NCBI GenBank assembly: GCA_031082225.1
Contig: JAVHLG010000024.1
Coordinates: 1 to 54,413, forward strand
Reading direction: 5' to 3'
Origin: Desulfovibrionaceae bacterium
GTDB lineage: Bacteria > Desulfobacterota > Desulfovibrionia > Desulfovibrionales > Desulfovibrionaceae
Length of the DNA: 54,413 nucleotides
Under the pieces are notes generated by a model, which saw nothing but the letters and a program-made list of their open reading frames with translations, was not told the origin of the DNA and did not search any database. Each line of letters begins with the position of its first letter. Positions within the stretch are counted from its first letter, which is position 1. This document shows positions 27,168 through 36,412 of this stretch, in pieces. A program made the position numbers and the translations under genes.

Positions 27168-28184
27168 CTAGATGCCCTTGGCGGCCATGAGCTTGATCAA
27201 ATCGCCCACGCGGCAGGAATAGCCCCATTCGTTGTCGTACCAGGCCACGACCTTGGCCATGTTGCCGTTTTGGACCACGGTGTATTCTTCCTCGACGATG
27301 CCCGAGCGGGGGTCGCCCTTGTAGTCCATGGAGACCAGGGGCTCGGTGGCGTAGCCCAGGATGCCCTTGAGTTCGCCCTCGGAGGCGGCCCGAAGCGCCG
27401 CGCGCAGTTCCTCGGTGGTGGTGGATTTCTCCAGGGTGCAGGCAAAGTCCACGACGGACACCGTGGGCGTGGGCACACGCAGGGAATAGCCGTCGAATTT
27501 TCCCTTCAGTTCCGGGATGACCAGGGCCACGGCCTTGGCCGCGCCCGTGGAGGTGGGGATGATGTTCTGGCCGGCGGCCCGGGCCCGGCGCAGATCCTTG
27601 TGCGGCAGGTCCAGGATGCGCTGATCATTGGTGTAGGAGTGAATGGTGCACATCAGCCCGGTGATGATGCCGAACTTCTCGTGCACCACCTTCACGGCCG
27701 GGGCCAGGCAGTTGGTGGTGCAGGAGGCGTTGGAGAGGATGTGGTGCTTTTCGGGATCGTAGAGGTGGTCGTTGACCCCGAGCACGATGGTGATGTCCTC
27801 ATCCTTGGCCGGGGAGGAGATGATGACCTTCTTGGCCCCGGCGTCCAGGTGGGCCCTGGCCTTGGGCCCGGTGCGGAAGATGCCCGTGGACTCGATGACC
27901 ACGTCCACGTCCATGGCCCCCCAGGGGATTTCCCGGGGGTCGCGCAGGGCGAAGTTCTTCACCTCCCAGCCGCCGAAGACGATGACGTCGTCCTTCACCG
28001 CGACGTCGAAGGTGGAGCGGCCGTAGTTGGTGTCGTAGCGCAACAGATGCGCATTGGTCGTGACGTCGAACAGGTCGTTGACCGCCACCACCTCCATGGA
28101 TTCGGGGTGCTGCTCGCGCATGGCCTTGAGCACCTGGCGACCGATGCGGCCGAAGCCGTTGATGCCTACCTTGAGTTTCTTCAT
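27168..28184 (-). CDS. gap: Glyceraldehyde-3-phosphate dehydrogenase (type I)
   Basis: 338 residues. The NAD-binding start [18 protein letters not shown], the active-site [12 protein letters not shown] with the catalytic cysteine, and the C-terminal [16 protein letters not shown] are all intact. It oxidises glyceraldehyde 3-phosphate in glycolysis or runs in reverse. GGAGG lies seven bases before the ATG, only eleven bases after a GAF-domain gene on the same strand, so both are probably one transcript. Confidence 0.96.
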   Translation of the reverse strand: MKKLKVGINGFGRIGRQVLKAMREQHPESMEVVAVNDLFDVTTNAHLLRYDTNYGRSTFDVAVKDDVIVFGGWEVKNFALRDPREIPWGAMDVDVVIESTGIFRTGPKARAHLDAGAKKVIISSPAKDEDITIVLGVNDHLYDPEKHHILSNASCTTNCLAPAVKVVHEKFGIITGLMCTIHSYTNDQRILDLPHKDLRRARAAGQNIIPTSTGAAKAVALVIPELKGKFDGYSLRVPTPTVSVVDFACTLEKSTTTEELRAALRAASEGELKGILGYATEPLVSMDYKGDPRSGIVEEEYTVVQNGNMAKVVAWYDNEWGYSCRVGDLIKLMAAKGI

Positions 28185-28195
28185 ATGTTGCCTCC

Positions 28196-28759
28196 TTAAT
28201 CCTCGAATATACGGTATTCGTAGGCCGTGAGCATCTCGTAGTCGGTCTTGAGCGCCTGATGCAGCCGCGCGTTCTCGATGGCGATGGCGCTCAAATTCGC
28301 GATGGACTGCAAAAACTCCTGCTCGGCGGCGTCAAATTGGCGCACGTCTCCGGCGTAGATGCGCAGCACGCCTATGGCCTTGCCGTCCACGGTGAGCGGG
28401 GCCACGGCCACGGCGTGGATGCCCTCCTCCCTGGCGGCCTCGGGATACTGGAAGCGCGGATCGTCGCAGGCGTCGGCGATGCACACCACGCCGCCGCCGG
28501 ACAGGGCCTCGCGATCCACCTCGCTTTTGGCCACCTCGACCGGGCCCTTGCGCAGGTAGTTGCGGCTTAGGCCATAGGTCGCCCCGGCCCGCAGCTTTTT
28601 CCCGGATTTGTCCAGAAGCCGCAGGGTGCAGCCCTTGGCGTCCATGGCCTTGGCCGTCTGCTCCACGATCTTTTCCAGAACGGTGGCCGGATCGAGGCTG
28701 GAGTTGATGGCCGCGACGGCCTCGTGCAGTCCCCTGTAGAATCGCTCGTATCTGTCCAT
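28196..28759 (-). CDS. GAF-domain protein upstream of gap
   Basis: 187 residues that are almost entirely one GAF domain (about 10-175): [20 protein letters not shown] at the N-terminus, [13 protein letters not shown] and [20 protein letters not shown] in the core, and [19 protein letters not shown] as the last helix. No kinase, cyclase or DNA-binding domain is attached, so it could be a stand-alone ligand sensor. AAGGAGG precedes the ATG. The eleven-base spacing to gap suggests a link with central carbon flux, which is inference. Confidence 0.85.
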   Translation of the reverse strand: MDRYERFYRGLHEAVAAINSSLDPATVLEKIVEQTAKAMDAKGCTLRLLDKSGKKLRAGATYGLSRNYLRKGPVEVAKSEVDREALSGGGVVCIADACDDPRFQYPEAAREEGIHAVAVAPLTVDGKAIGVLRIYAGDVRQFDAAEQEFLQSIANLSAIAIENARLHQALKTDYEMLTAYEYRIFED

Positions 28760-28930
28760 AGGTCATCCTCCTTGCCGACGAATCGGAAGTTGTCCGACGT
28801 TTCGCCGCACGCCGCGACGACGTTGCCGCCATGGCATCACAGGGCGTGCGGACGGCGGTTCCCCGGAACAGGAAGCGGCCGACCTCGCAACGCGCGAATC
28901 ATCGGGGAAACGAAAGACCGGCCGTTTCCT

Positions 28931-29485
28931 CTATGAACTATTAGCGGCCGCATGGGAAGGGTGTCCGTGTGGCGTTTTCCCGGCGGGACGGTGGCGGGGA
29001 GGGGACGACGGAAAGGGGCAGCCTTCCCCGCCGTCGTTTGCCCAACGATCAAGAAGGGCGATGCGGATGCTGCGAAGCAGCGACAGGGCGTCACCCACGG
29101 CGACCCCGTCGCAATCCGGCAGCAACCCGGTGATGATGGCCGCCTCGTTTTTCCTGACGGCGGCCAGTCGTTCGCGGCCGACGTCGGTCAATACCATGCG
29201 TTTTGATCGTTTGTGGCGGGGATTGTCCACACAGGCCGCCAGCCCCATGTCCCGCAACTCGTTGCACACGACTTGGACGCACTGGCGCGAAAGGCCCAGA
29301 TCGGCGGCAAGGTCCGGAACCGTGGCCGAATCCAGGCGGCCGAGCAGGTCCGCCACCCGGACCTGGGGGGTGCGCAGTCCGGAGCGTTCATGCACCGCGT
29401 CCATGCCCAGGGCCAGGGTGTCGCGCAGGGCGAAAACCTCGCGAAACAGGTCGTGCAGATGCTCCCCCGGGCAGGCAGTCGTCAT
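28931..29485 (-). CDS. MarR-family transcriptional regulator
   Basis: 184 residues. The winged HTH covers about residues 35-125: VADLLGRLDSATVPDLAADLGLSRQCVQVVCNEL is the recognition region and DNPRHKRSKRMVLTDVGRERL the wing. The C-terminal 35 residues are Pro/His/Ser-rich and not part of the usual fold. It lies 16 bases after the membrane methyltransferase gene, in one operon. Two tandem inverted repeats before that operon (30038-30074) are the likely self-binding sites. Confidence 0.85.
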   Translation of the reverse strand: MTTACPGEHLHDLFREVFALRDTLALGMDAVHERSGLRTPQVRVADLLGRLDSATVPDLAADLGLSRQCVQVVCNELRDMGLAACVDNPRHKRSKRMVLTDVGRERLAAVRKNEAAIITGLLPDCDGVAVGDALSLLRSIRIALLDRWANDGGEGCPFPSSPPRHRPAGKTPHGHPSHAAANSS

Positions 29486-29501
29486 GGGCGATGTCCTTTG
29501 C

Positions 29502-29996
29502 TCACAGCCATCGGCGCACGGCCCGCCGATAGGTTTCGTACTCCACCCCGAACCGGCGCGCCAGATACGCCTCCTCGCGCGGGATCACGTACAGCCCCAG
29601 ATAGAAGGCCATGGGCAGGACGGTCAAGACCATCCAGGCGCTGCCCGCCGCCAGCCCCAGTCCGGCCAGGATGGCCAGAAAGCCCACATACATCGGGTTG
29701 CGGCTCCATGCGTAGGCCCCGGTGGCGACAAGCATGCTCGCGGGGCGGATGGTCTTCACGTTGACCCCGAGCCTGGTGAAAAGGGTATGCCCCCACATCA
29801 TGAAGGCGATCCCCGCACCGGCCAGAAGCAGGCCCGCCGCCAGTCCGACGGTCTGCGGCAGGCCGGGAACAGGCCACGGCGCGGCCCAGTGGAGGATCAC
29901 CCCGGCCAGGAGGTTCAGCAAAAAGACGAGGGGCGGCATGATGCGCACCCCCGGGGAATCGGGGAAAGGGCTGGCTGATGGCATGGCGGCATTCAT
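29502..29996 (-). CDS. ICMT/PEMT-like membrane methyltransferase family protein
   Basis: 164 residues with four predicted membrane helices (about 20-40, 48-68, 100-118 and 120-140). The C-terminal motifs GAYAWSRNPMYVGF and REEAYLARRFGVEYETYRRAVRRWL are the SAM-binding signature of isoprenylcysteine-carboxyl-methyltransferase-like proteins. The bacterial substrate is unknown. It is the first gene of an operon with a MarR regulator, so its expression is probably induced by a small molecule. GGAGA lies eight bases upstream of the ATG. Confidence 0.85.
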   Translation of the reverse strand: MNAAMPSASPFPDSPGVRIMPPLVFLLNLLAGVILHWAAPWPVPGLPQTVGLAAGLLLAGAGIAFMMWGHTLFTRLGVNVKTIRPASMLVATGAYAWSRNPMYVGFLAILAGLGLAAGSAWMVLTVLPMAFYLGLYVIPREEAYLARRFGVEYETYRRAVRRWL

Positions 29997-30037
29997 GAGG
30001 ATCTCCTTGGGCGCTTAGGTTGAACGGGCCTTACATA

Positions 30038-30074
30038 TGACAATAATATTGTCAATATGACAATTCTATTGTCG
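30038..30074. promoter_or_regulatory. Twin MarR-type operators
   Basis: Two 17-base inverted repeats lie 20 bases apart centre to centre: TGACAAT-AAT-ATTGTCA (30038-30054, perfect) and TGACAAT-TCT-ATTGTCG (30058-30074, one mismatch). They are 42 bases before the methyltransferase-marR operon and about 80 bases before holA on the other strand. The spacing is two helical turns, good for cooperative dimers. Confidence 0.75.
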
Positions 30075-30154
30075 TATTTGCCACCCCTCAAAATGCCTGG
30101 GGTCGCGTCGGCCCCCCGTTGCTCCCCAACGCCGCGTCGGGTATCCTCCCCCCC

Positions 30155-31159
30155 ATGCAACGCCCCGGCTTCACCTTCCTCGTCTGCCCGGACCCGGAGA
30201 TGATCAAACACCGCACGGAGCGCCTGATTGGCGAATCCGGCGAACTCTTCACCCGCGAGGTGTTCCAGGGCGACGAGGAGATTCCCGCCGCCTTCTGGCG
30301 CACGCTCACCGCCCCCTCCCTTTTCGCCGAACCCAAGGCCGTCATCCTGCGCCGGGCCGACAGCCTGCCCGAGGACTTCTGGCCCAAGCTCAAAGCCCCC
30401 CTGTCGGGATTTTCCGCCCATGTCTGGCCCATGATCTGCCTGGAAAAGCCCTTCGGCAAAAAAGGCCCGGCCATCCCCAAGGCCCTCGCCTCCCAGCCCT
30501 ACTACCAGGTGGCCGAGAAGCGCCGCTGGATCTGGAGCTCCCCGGGCCTCACCCGCCGCGATATGGCCCCCATGCTGAAGGACTGGGCGGCCTCGAAAGA
30601 CCTGTCCTTCGCCCCGGGCGTGCTCGACGCCCTGGCCGCCGTCTTGCCCGAGGACATGGCCATGGCCGGACGGGAACTGGAAAAAATCGAGCTCTTGGCG
30701 CGCTCCCGCAGCGACGCGCCGCCCGCCCGCGACGGCGCGCCGCCCCCGCCCGGGCGCATCGTCCAGGCCGATCTGTCGCTTTTGGCCTATAGGCCGGGCA
30801 TGGACGCCTTCGCCTTCCTCAACGCCTTTGCCAGGCGCGGCGCCGAGGCCGCCGTGTGGCGCGAAATCTTCGAGCAAAGCCTGTCCCCGGACGACATGAT
30901 TTTCAAGTTCCTGGGGCTCCTTCGCAGCGACGCCCGCCAGATGTGGCAGCTCCACATGGGCGAGTCCGATGCCGTGCGCCTGCCCCCCTTCGTCAAGACG
31001 CAAAAGGAGGCCATGGCCCGCCGCCTGGGGGTTTCCGGCCTGACGCGCCTTTTCGACCTGGCCCTGGATGCGGAACTGGGCATCAAATCCGGGGAGAAAA
31101 ATCCGGATCAGGCCATGGAAATCCTGGCCGCCGAGCTTTTTTCCCTTTTTTCGCGATGA
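30155..31159 (+). CDS. holA: DNA polymerase III delta subunit
   Basis: 334 residues from ATG 30155. The N-terminal region FLVCPDPEMIKHRTERLI, the FAEPKAVILRRADSL segment and the C-terminal collar-like region KTQKEAMARRLGVSG and LFDLALDAELGIKSGEKNPDQAMEILAAEL are typical of HolA. It opens the beta clamp in the clamp loader. No good Shine-Dalgarno precedes the ATG, and a TTG at 30119 is a possible earlier start. Radial neighbours (radC, acyP, lon) follow in the same direction. Confidence 0.85.
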   Translation: MQRPGFTFLVCPDPEMIKHRTERLIGESGELFTREVFQGDEEIPAAFWRTLTAPSLFAEPKAVILRRADSLPEDFWPKLKAPLSGFSAHVWPMICLEKPFGKKGPAIPKALASQPYYQVAEKRRWIWSSPGLTRRDMAPMLKDWAASKDLSFAPGVLDALAAVLPEDMAMAGRELEKIELLARSRSDAPPARDGAPPPPGRIVQADLSLLAYRPGMDAFAFLNAFARRGAEAAVWREIFEQSLSPDDMIFKFLGLLRSDARQMWQLHMGESDAVRLPPFVKTQKEAMARRLGVSGLTRLFDLALDAELGIKSGEKNPDQAMEILAAELFSLFSR

Positions 31160-31279
31160 GAAACCGATTTCCCTGCCCATTTTTCCTTGTGCTCCCCCCC
31201 TTTTTGCGTCACTTTCCAGATATCAGGGCCGGTTGCGACCATGTTTTCCGGGAAGAAACCCTTGCCCGGGCGGGAAGCC

Positions 31280-31966
31280 ATGCTTATTAAGGAAAGTCAC
31301 CCCCATTACCACGGGCATCGCCAGCGGCTCAAAGACCGTCTGGCGGAAAATCCCCGGGGCCTTGCCGAATACGAGGTGTTGGAACTGCTTTTGAGCTACG
31401 CCAACCCCCGCCGGGACAACAAACCCCTGGCCAAGGCCCTGCTTGAGCGCTTCGGCAGTCTGCGCGGGGTGTTTTCGGCCCGGGAGGCCGAACTGACCGC
31501 CGTGGACGGCTTCGGCCAGGGCTATGCCCGGTTCTGGATGCTGTGGCGGGAGTTCTGGGCCCGGATCAACGAGGATCCCGTGCGGCGGCGGGCGGTCTTA
31601 AGCAGCCCGGATGTGGTGGCCCGCATGGCCATGGCCCGTCTGGGGTCGCTTGAGGACGAGGAATTCTGGCTGGCCCTGGTGGACAACAAAAACCGGCTCA
31701 TCGGCTGGGAGCAGGTCAGCAAGGGCACCGTGGACCAGACCGCGGTCTATCCCCGGGAGGTGTTGGCCCTGGCCCTTTTGCGCAAGGCCAGCGGGGTGAT
31801 CCTGGTGCACAACCACCCGGGAAACGACCCCAAGCCTTCCCGGCAGGACGTGGAGCTCACCAAGCGCATCGTCGCCGCCGCCCGGGAAGTGGATGTGCGG
31901 GTACTGGACCACCTGGTGGTCACGGAAAAAAGCTATTTCAGTTTCCAGTCCGAGGGCATGCTGTAA
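31280..31966 (+). CDS. radC: RadC-family JAB/MPN metal-binding protein
   Basis: 228 residues from ATG 31280 (ATG 31241 is possible). The N-terminal HhH-like region has [13 protein letters not shown] and [21 protein letters not shown]. The MPN domain has the JAMM zinc motif [15 protein letters not shown] and ends in [13 protein letters not shown]. RadC proteins are no longer considered repair factors and their exact role is not settled. It starts 120 bases after holA. Confidence 0.88.
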   Translation: MLIKESHPHYHGHRQRLKDRLAENPRGLAEYEVLELLLSYANPRRDNKPLAKALLERFGSLRGVFSAREAELTAVDGFGQGYARFWMLWREFWARINEDPVRRRAVLSSPDVVARMAMARLGSLEDEEFWLALVDNKNRLIGWEQVSKGTVDQTAVYPREVLALALLRKASGVILVHNHPGNDPKPSRQDVELTKRIVAAAREVDVRVLDHLVVTEKSYFSFQSEGML

Positions 31967-32029
31967 ACCGCCGCATGAATCTCGAGCCTTCCGGGAGCGC
32001 CGCACGGCCCGGAACACACGGAGGAGACC

Positions 32030-32305
32030 ATGGACAAGAGCTTGCATTGCGTTGTCTCCGGAAAGGTGCAGGGCGTGTATTTTCGCGCCTTCGTCCAGGA
32101 ACAGGCCGACAGCCTGGGGCTTCGCGGCTGGGTGCGCAACCTGGCGGACGGCAAGTTGGAAGTGCTGGCCCAGGGGCCCGAGGAGGCCCAGAAGGCCCTT
32201 GTCGAGCGCCTGTGGCAGGGACCGGCCCTGGCCCGGGTGGAGCAGGTGGAGACCAGCCACATCGACTACGACAAGACCTATCCGGGCTTCGCCATTCGCG
32301 GCTGA
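32030..32305 (+). CDS. acyP: Acylphosphatase
   Basis: 91 residues. The active-site pattern [18 protein letters not shown] carries the catalytic Arg, and the [17 protein letters not shown] segment holds the catalytic Asn. It splits carboxyl-phosphate bonds, e.g. acetyl or carbamoyl phosphate. GGAGGAG lies four bases before the ATG, between radC and lon. Confidence 0.94.
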   Translation: MDKSLHCVVSGKVQGVYFRAFVQEQADSLGLRGWVRNLADGKLEVLAQGPEEAQKALVERLWQGPALARVEQVETSHIDYDKTYPGFAIRG

Positions 32306-32523
32306 TCCCGTCCCCGGCCCGGGGGACCGATGCCCGGCGCGCCGCCCGGCAGGCGTCCTTACGGTTCATGGGGCGCGCTTCCCGGGCCATACTGACTTTT
32401 TGCGCCTTCCGCCGCCCTGGTCCTGCGATCCGGGGCGCGGCGACGCGATTTTCGGCCGCATCACAGGCCCTTGGGCACGGTGCGGCCGTCTCCGATACGA
32501 TCAGAAAAGGAGTGTACCGACTC

Positions 32524-34992
32524 ATGAATGGTGAACATACCCCTCCCTCCGGGGACAACGAAACCCTGCGGGTCGCCCCCGAGGCCGCAGCAGGTCCGGA
32601 CACGCCGCCGGTGGACGAAAAGACCGGCCCCGGCGACGGGGAAAAGGCCCAGCTCGACATCCCCCTGGAGATGCCTGTTCTGCCCGTGCGCGACATCGTG
32701 GTCTTCAACTACATGATCCTGCCGCTTTTCGTGGGCCGGGACAAATCCGTGCAGGCCGTGGACGCGGCCTTAAGCGGCAACAGATACATCCTCATCCTGA
32801 CCCAGAAGGACGAAAAGGTCGACGAACCGGGTCCGGACGATCTGCATACGGTCGGCACCGTGGGCATGATCATGCGCATGCTGAAAATGCCCGACGGCCG
32901 TCTCAAGGTGCTGGTGCAGGGCCTGACCCGGGCCAGGGTCACGGAGTTCACCTCCACCGAGCCCTTCCATCTGGCCAGGATCGAGGTGCTGGAGGAGCGC
33001 GACGTCAAGGAGATCACCCTGGAGCAGGAGGCCATGATGCGCGCCGCCCGCGAACAGAGCGAAAAGATCCTGTCGCTGCGCGGCATCGCCACGGCGGACA
33101 TCATGTCCGTCTTAAACAGCGTCAACGAGCCCGGCCGCCTGGCCGACCTCATCGCCTCCAACCTGCGCATGCGCGTGGACGAGGCCCAGAAGATCCTCGA
33201 ATGCGAAGACCCCATCGAGCGCATGCACCTGGTCAACAACCAGTTGGTCAAGGAGGTCGAGGTGGCCTCCATGCAGGCCAAGATCCAGAACATGGCCAAG
33301 GAAGGCATGGACAAGGCCCAGAAGGACTTTTTTTTGCGCGAGCAGATGAAGGCCATCCGCAAGGAACTGGGCGAGGCCGAAGACGAAGACGACGAGATGG
33401 AAGAGCTCAGGAAGGCCCTGGACAAGGCGGGCATGCAAAAGGAGGTCAAAAAAGAGGCGGACAAGCAGTTAAAACGCCTGACCGCCATGCACCCCGAATC
33501 CTCCGAGGCCTCGGTGATCCGCACCTACCTGGACTGGATGGCCGAACTGCCCTGGAAAAAGCTGTCCCGGGACCAGCTCGACATCAAGGAGGCCAAGCGC
33601 ATCCTGGACGAGGACCACTACGACCTGGACAAGGTCAAGGAGCGCATCCTCGAATACTTAAGCGTCAGGAAGCTCAACCCGGGCATGAAGGGGCCGATCC
33701 TCTGTTTCGTCGGGCCTCCGGGCGTAGGCAAGACCTCCCTGGGGCGGTCCATCGCCCGGGCCTTAAAACGCAAGTTCGTACGCATGTCCCTGGGCGGCAT
33801 GCGCGACGAGGCCGAGATACGCGGCCATAGGCGGACCTACATCGGGTCCATGCCCGGGCGCATCATCCAGAGCATCAAGCAGGCCGGAACGCGCAACCCG
33901 GTGATCATGCTGGACGAGATCGACAAGGTGGGCACGGATTTCCGGGGCGACCCGTCCTCGGCGCTTTTGGAGGTGCTGGACCCGGAGCAGAACTTCTCCT
34001 TCTCCGACCATTACTTAAACGTACCCTTTGACCTGTCCAAGGTGATGTTCATCTGTACCGCCAACATCCTGGACACCATCCCGGCGGCGCTTCTGGACCG
34101 CATGGAGACCATCCGCCTGCCCGGCTACACCGAGCAGGAAAAGGTGCACATCGCCCGGCGCTTCATCCTGCCCCGGCAGGTCCAGGAAAACGGCCTGAAA
34201 AAGACCGACATGGTCCTGTCCGACCAGGTGCTGTCCCAGATCATCCGGGACTATACCCGGGAGGCGGGGCTGCGCAACCTGGAGCGCGAGGTGGGCTCGG
34301 TGTGCCGCAAGCTGGCCCGGCGCAAGGCCGAGGGCGAGAAGCCGCCGTTTCGCATCACGGCCAAGGCCCTGGTGAAGCTCTTGGGACAGCCCCGGCACCT
34401 GGACGAGGAGCATGAAAAGGTGCTGCCGCCCGGGGTGGCCGTGGGACTGGCCTGGACGCCGGTTGGCGGCGAGATCCTGCACATCGAGGTGGCCACCATG
34501 CCCGGCAAGGGCCAGTTGCACCTGACGGGCAAGCTTGGGGACGTGATGAAGGAATCCGCCCAGGCCGCCCTGTCCTATGCCCGGTCCCGGGCCAGGGAGC
34601 TTGGGCTCGACCCGGAATTCACCGAGAAGCTGGACATCCACGTGCATGTGCCCTCGGGGGCCACGCCCAAGGACGGCCCCTCGGCGGGCGTGACCCTGGT
34701 CACGGCGCTCATTTCCGCCCTGACCAACACCCCGGTGTGCCACGACGTGGCCATGACCGGGGAGATCACCCTGCGCGGGAGGGTGTTGCCCGTGGGCGGC
34801 GTCAAGGAGAAGATCCTGGCCGCCGTGGCCGCAGGCATGACCCGGGTGATCATTCCCAAGCGCAACGAAAAGGATCTGGAGGAGATTCCCAAGGAGCTGC
34901 GGGCCAAGATCGTGGTCCAGCCCGTGGAGCACATGGACGAGATATGGCCCCTGGCCTGCGGCCACCCCAGGCCGCAGGACGCCGGTTCGTAA
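32524..34992 (+). CDS. lon: ATP-dependent protease Lon
   Basis: 822 residues from ATG 32524 (the frame is open upstream but that part is not Lon-like; AAAAGGAG lies 11 bases before). The N-terminal substrate domain begins at [20 protein letters not shown]. The AAA+ module has Walker A GPPGVGKT (397-404) and Walker B VIMLDEID. The protease domain has the catalytic dyad Ser720 (KDGPSAGV) and Lys763 (GGVKEK). It degrades damaged and regulatory proteins in the cytoplasm. A 30-residue acidic/Pro-rich N-terminal extension precedes the usual start. Confidence 0.96.
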   Translation: MNGEHTPPSGDNETLRVAPEAAAGPDTPPVDEKTGPGDGEKAQLDIPLEMPVLPVRDIVVFNYMILPLFVGRDKSVQAVDAALSGNRYILILTQKDEKVDEPGPDDLHTVGTVGMIMRMLKMPDGRLKVLVQGLTRARVTEFTSTEPFHLARIEVLEERDVKEITLEQEAMMRAAREQSEKILSLRGIATADIMSVLNSVNEPGRLADLIASNLRMRVDEAQKILECEDPIERMHLVNNQLVKEVEVASMQAKIQNMAKEGMDKAQKDFFLREQMKAIRKELGEAEDEDDEMEELRKALDKAGMQKEVKKEADKQLKRLTAMHPESSEASVIRTYLDWMAELPWKKLSRDQLDIKEAKRILDEDHYDLDKVKERILEYLSVRKLNPGMKGPILCFVGPPGVGKTSLGRSIARALKRKFVRMSLGGMRDEAEIRGHRRTYIGSMPGRIIQSIKQAGTRNPVIMLDEIDKVGTDFRGDPSSALLEVLDPEQNFSFSDHYLNVPFDLSKVMFICTANILDTIPAALLDRMETIRLPGYTEQEKVHIARRFILPRQVQENGLKKTDMVLSDQVLSQIIRDYTREAGLRNLEREVGSVCRKLARRKAEGEKPPFRITAKALVKLLGQPRHLDEEHEKVLPPGVAVGLAWTPVGGEILHIEVATMPGKGQLHLTGKLGDVMKESAQAALSYARSRARELGLDPEFTEKLDIHVHVPSGATPKDGPSAGVTLVTALISALTNTPVCHDVAMTGEITLRGRVLPVGGVKEKILAAVAAGMTRVIIPKRNEKDLEEIPKELRAKIVVQPVEHMDEIWPLACGHPRPQDAGS

Positions 34993-35036
34993 GCGGCACC
35001 ATCAGTAGGGAAACGGAATTCACGCCCAGGCTGCGG

Positions 35037-35144
35037 CAAAGCCCGCGCCGTACGCGCGTGTTTTCCGGGCCTTTCCGCCCGACGGCTCTACCGCCGCTGG
35101 CGGCGCAAAGCCCCGGTTTGTCGAGACCGGGGCTTTGTCATCAA
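35037..35144 (+). repeat. 108-bp structured direct repeat, copy 1
   Basis: Aligns without gaps to 36007-36114 with 86 of 108 positions identical by hand count. It contains two hairpins: GCCGC/GCGGC near 35092-35103 and the 11-base perfect stem AAAGCCCCGGT/ACCGGGGCTTT (35107-35136). Several differences from copy 2 are compensatory inside the stems. It lies between lon and the higA stop and may also end the lon transcript. Confidence 0.8.
35107..35136 (+). terminator. Terminator-like hairpin after lon (part of repeat copy 1)
   Basis: AAAGCCCCGGT pairs perfectly with ACCGGGGCTTT around an eight-base loop, but only TTTG follows the stem. It is 114 bases after lon. Confidence 0.5.
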
Positions 35145-35194
35145 GCTTGGCCGGGATGAACCCTGCCCGGCCCTGGTATGGTCGCGTCAACCGT

Positions 35195-35482
35195 TCAGGC
35201 AACGGCTTGAAGCGGCTGAATCTCCTCGATCTCTTTGCCATGCAACTGCCGGGCGAGATCGAGTTCATACGTCTTCTGCAAATTCATCCAAAAACCCGCA
35301 GAGGTTCCGAAAGCACGTCCCAGACGTAACGCGGTGTCGGCGGTAACCGCACGCTGTTTTTTGAGGATTTGCGTAATACGATTCGCCGGGACGCGTATCT
35401 TCTCTGCAAACTGGTTTGCGTTGATTCCACGAAATTCCAACTCGTCGGACAAAACTTCTCCTGGATGAATTGGTGTGCGCAT
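35195..35482 (-). CDS. higA: HigA-family antitoxin
   Basis: 95 residues from ATG 35482 (AAAGG upstream; the longer frame is low in likelihood). Starts MRTPIHPGEVLSDELEF, the HigA signature, with a Xre-type HTH (NQFAEKIRVPANRITQILKKQRAVT) and GFWMNLQKTYELDLARQL at the end. It neutralises HigB and binds the promoter. The toxin gene lies upstream, the HigBA order. GC content is lower than in the neighbours. Confidence 0.92.
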   Translation of the reverse strand: MRTPIHPGEVLSDELEFRGINANQFAEKIRVPANRITQILKKQRAVTADTALRLGRAFGTSAGFWMNLQKTYELDLARQLHGKEIEEIQPLQAVA

Positions 35483-35591
35483 TGTAGTAACCTTTAATGT
35501 CTTATATAATATAGCATTGTAACTGCAAATTTCTTTTTCACTATGCCAATTTGGCATTCTTGAAATCTATCTGCTTCCTATTCAAATTTGA

Positions 35592-35879
35592 TCAATGATA
35601 ATCAACAATTTCAACATTCGACGGTCCAGGCTCACCTTCAATCCATGTGAAGCAAATCCGCCACTGCTTATTGATGCTGATGCTCAATTGTCCATCCCTG
35701 TCACCATGCAACGCCTCAAAGCGGTTGCTTCCCAAACGCATCAGGTCGTACATTGTTTCCGCCGCATCCAGAATGTTCAATCTCTTTTCTGCCTGTTCCC
35801 GAAAGCTGCGAAACTTCTTGTCACAGACCCCATCCGTGAAAAGCCGCTCTGTTTTCTTGCATCCAAAGCCTTGAATCAT
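35592..35879 (-). CDS. higB: HigB-family (RelE-like) toxin
   Basis: 95 residues, starting MIQGFGCKKTERLFTDG. The RelE/HigB pattern is clear: FREQAEKRLNILDAAETMYDL, then SNRFEALHGDRDGQLSISINKQWRICFTW. It cleaves mRNA on the ribosome. HigB is transcribed first and HigA follows 109 bases later. The promoter TTGACG-N16-TAGACT is 46 bases upstream. Confidence 0.92.
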   Translation of the reverse strand: MIQGFGCKKTERLFTDGVCDKKFRSFREQAEKRLNILDAAETMYDLMRLGSNRFEALHGDRDGQLSISINKQWRICFTWIEGEPGPSNVEIVDYH

Positions 35880-35924
35880 AGCCCCTTCTTCTTGCGACTG
35901 CCGACACCGTCCATCGCAAAATGA

Positions 35925-35957
35925 AGTCTACCCATTTTACGCGCTACGTCAAGCGTA
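35925..35957 (-). promoter_or_regulatory. higBA promoter with overlapping inverted repeat
   Basis: On the minus strand TTGACG (35952-35947), 16 bases, TAGACT (35930-35925). TACGC (35938-35942) and GCGTA (35953-35957) form an inverted repeat around the -35 box, the expected place for HigA binding. Confidence 0.6.
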
Positions 35958-36006
35958 TTTTATGAAAACAATTCCTGGCAATTTCACATCGAACGGCAGA
36001 TCGTGT

Positions 36007-36114
36007 CAAAGCCCGCACCGTAAGCGAGAGTTTTCCGGGTCCTTCCGTCCGGCGGCTCTGTCGCCGCTGACGGCCCAAAGCCCTGGTCTTGCGAAGCCAG
36101 GGCCTTGCCATCAT
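36007..36114 (+). repeat. 108-bp structured direct repeat, copy 2
   Basis: Same orientation as copy 1 (35037-35144) and exactly the same length. Hairpins: GCCG/CGGC near 36063-36074 and AAAGCCCTGG/CCAGGGC (36077-36103). Copies 1 and 2 enclose the 862-bp higBA cassette (35145-36006). Confidence 0.8.
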
Positions 36115-36117
36115 CTG

Positions 36118-36144
36118 AGGCCCGGACGTTCGCCCGGGCCTTTT
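36118..36144 (+). terminator. Rho-independent terminator hairpin
   Basis: AGGCCCGG and CCGGGCCT form an eight-base perfect stem followed by TTTTG. No plus-strand gene lies directly upstream; it may belong to the repeat unit or insulate the GH18 gene. Confidence 0.5.
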
Positions 36145-36412
36145 GCGTTCGTTGCCGACCTCGCCGGTCGTCGGCAACCATGCACCGGCGCGGCCTAGCC
36201 GTACGGCCATGGCGGCGGTCGAGCGACCGTCCGCACGGTCCAGGTTTGATCCGTCTCGAAAACCCTGTATACGAGGAAGGACTGTCGAACCGCCGCCGCC
36301 CCCAGGCTGCCGCCCGAGGGTGGCGGAGTCGGCAAGGCCATGTCCCACGCGTACGCGCCAGGCGGCGACGACCCGCCGGAGCGCAGCACGCCACATCCTG
36401 CGAGGAGGCGTC
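36145..36412. other. Gene-free stretch before the GH18 gene
   Basis: 268 bases with GC-rich short repeats and no supported gene; the long frame open through it on the plus strand is only an upstream extension of the GH18 reading frame. No convincing promoter was found. Confidence 0.4.

Noticed and set aside
31280-31966. RadC as a DNA repair gene
   Set aside because: The JAMM motif is present, but the historic repair role was traced to other mutations, so no repair role is claimed.
35037-36114. Integron-type attC sites around higBA
   Set aside because: The repeats lack the core-site GTTRRRY pattern and have no integrase gene in the window; the structured repeat call is safer.
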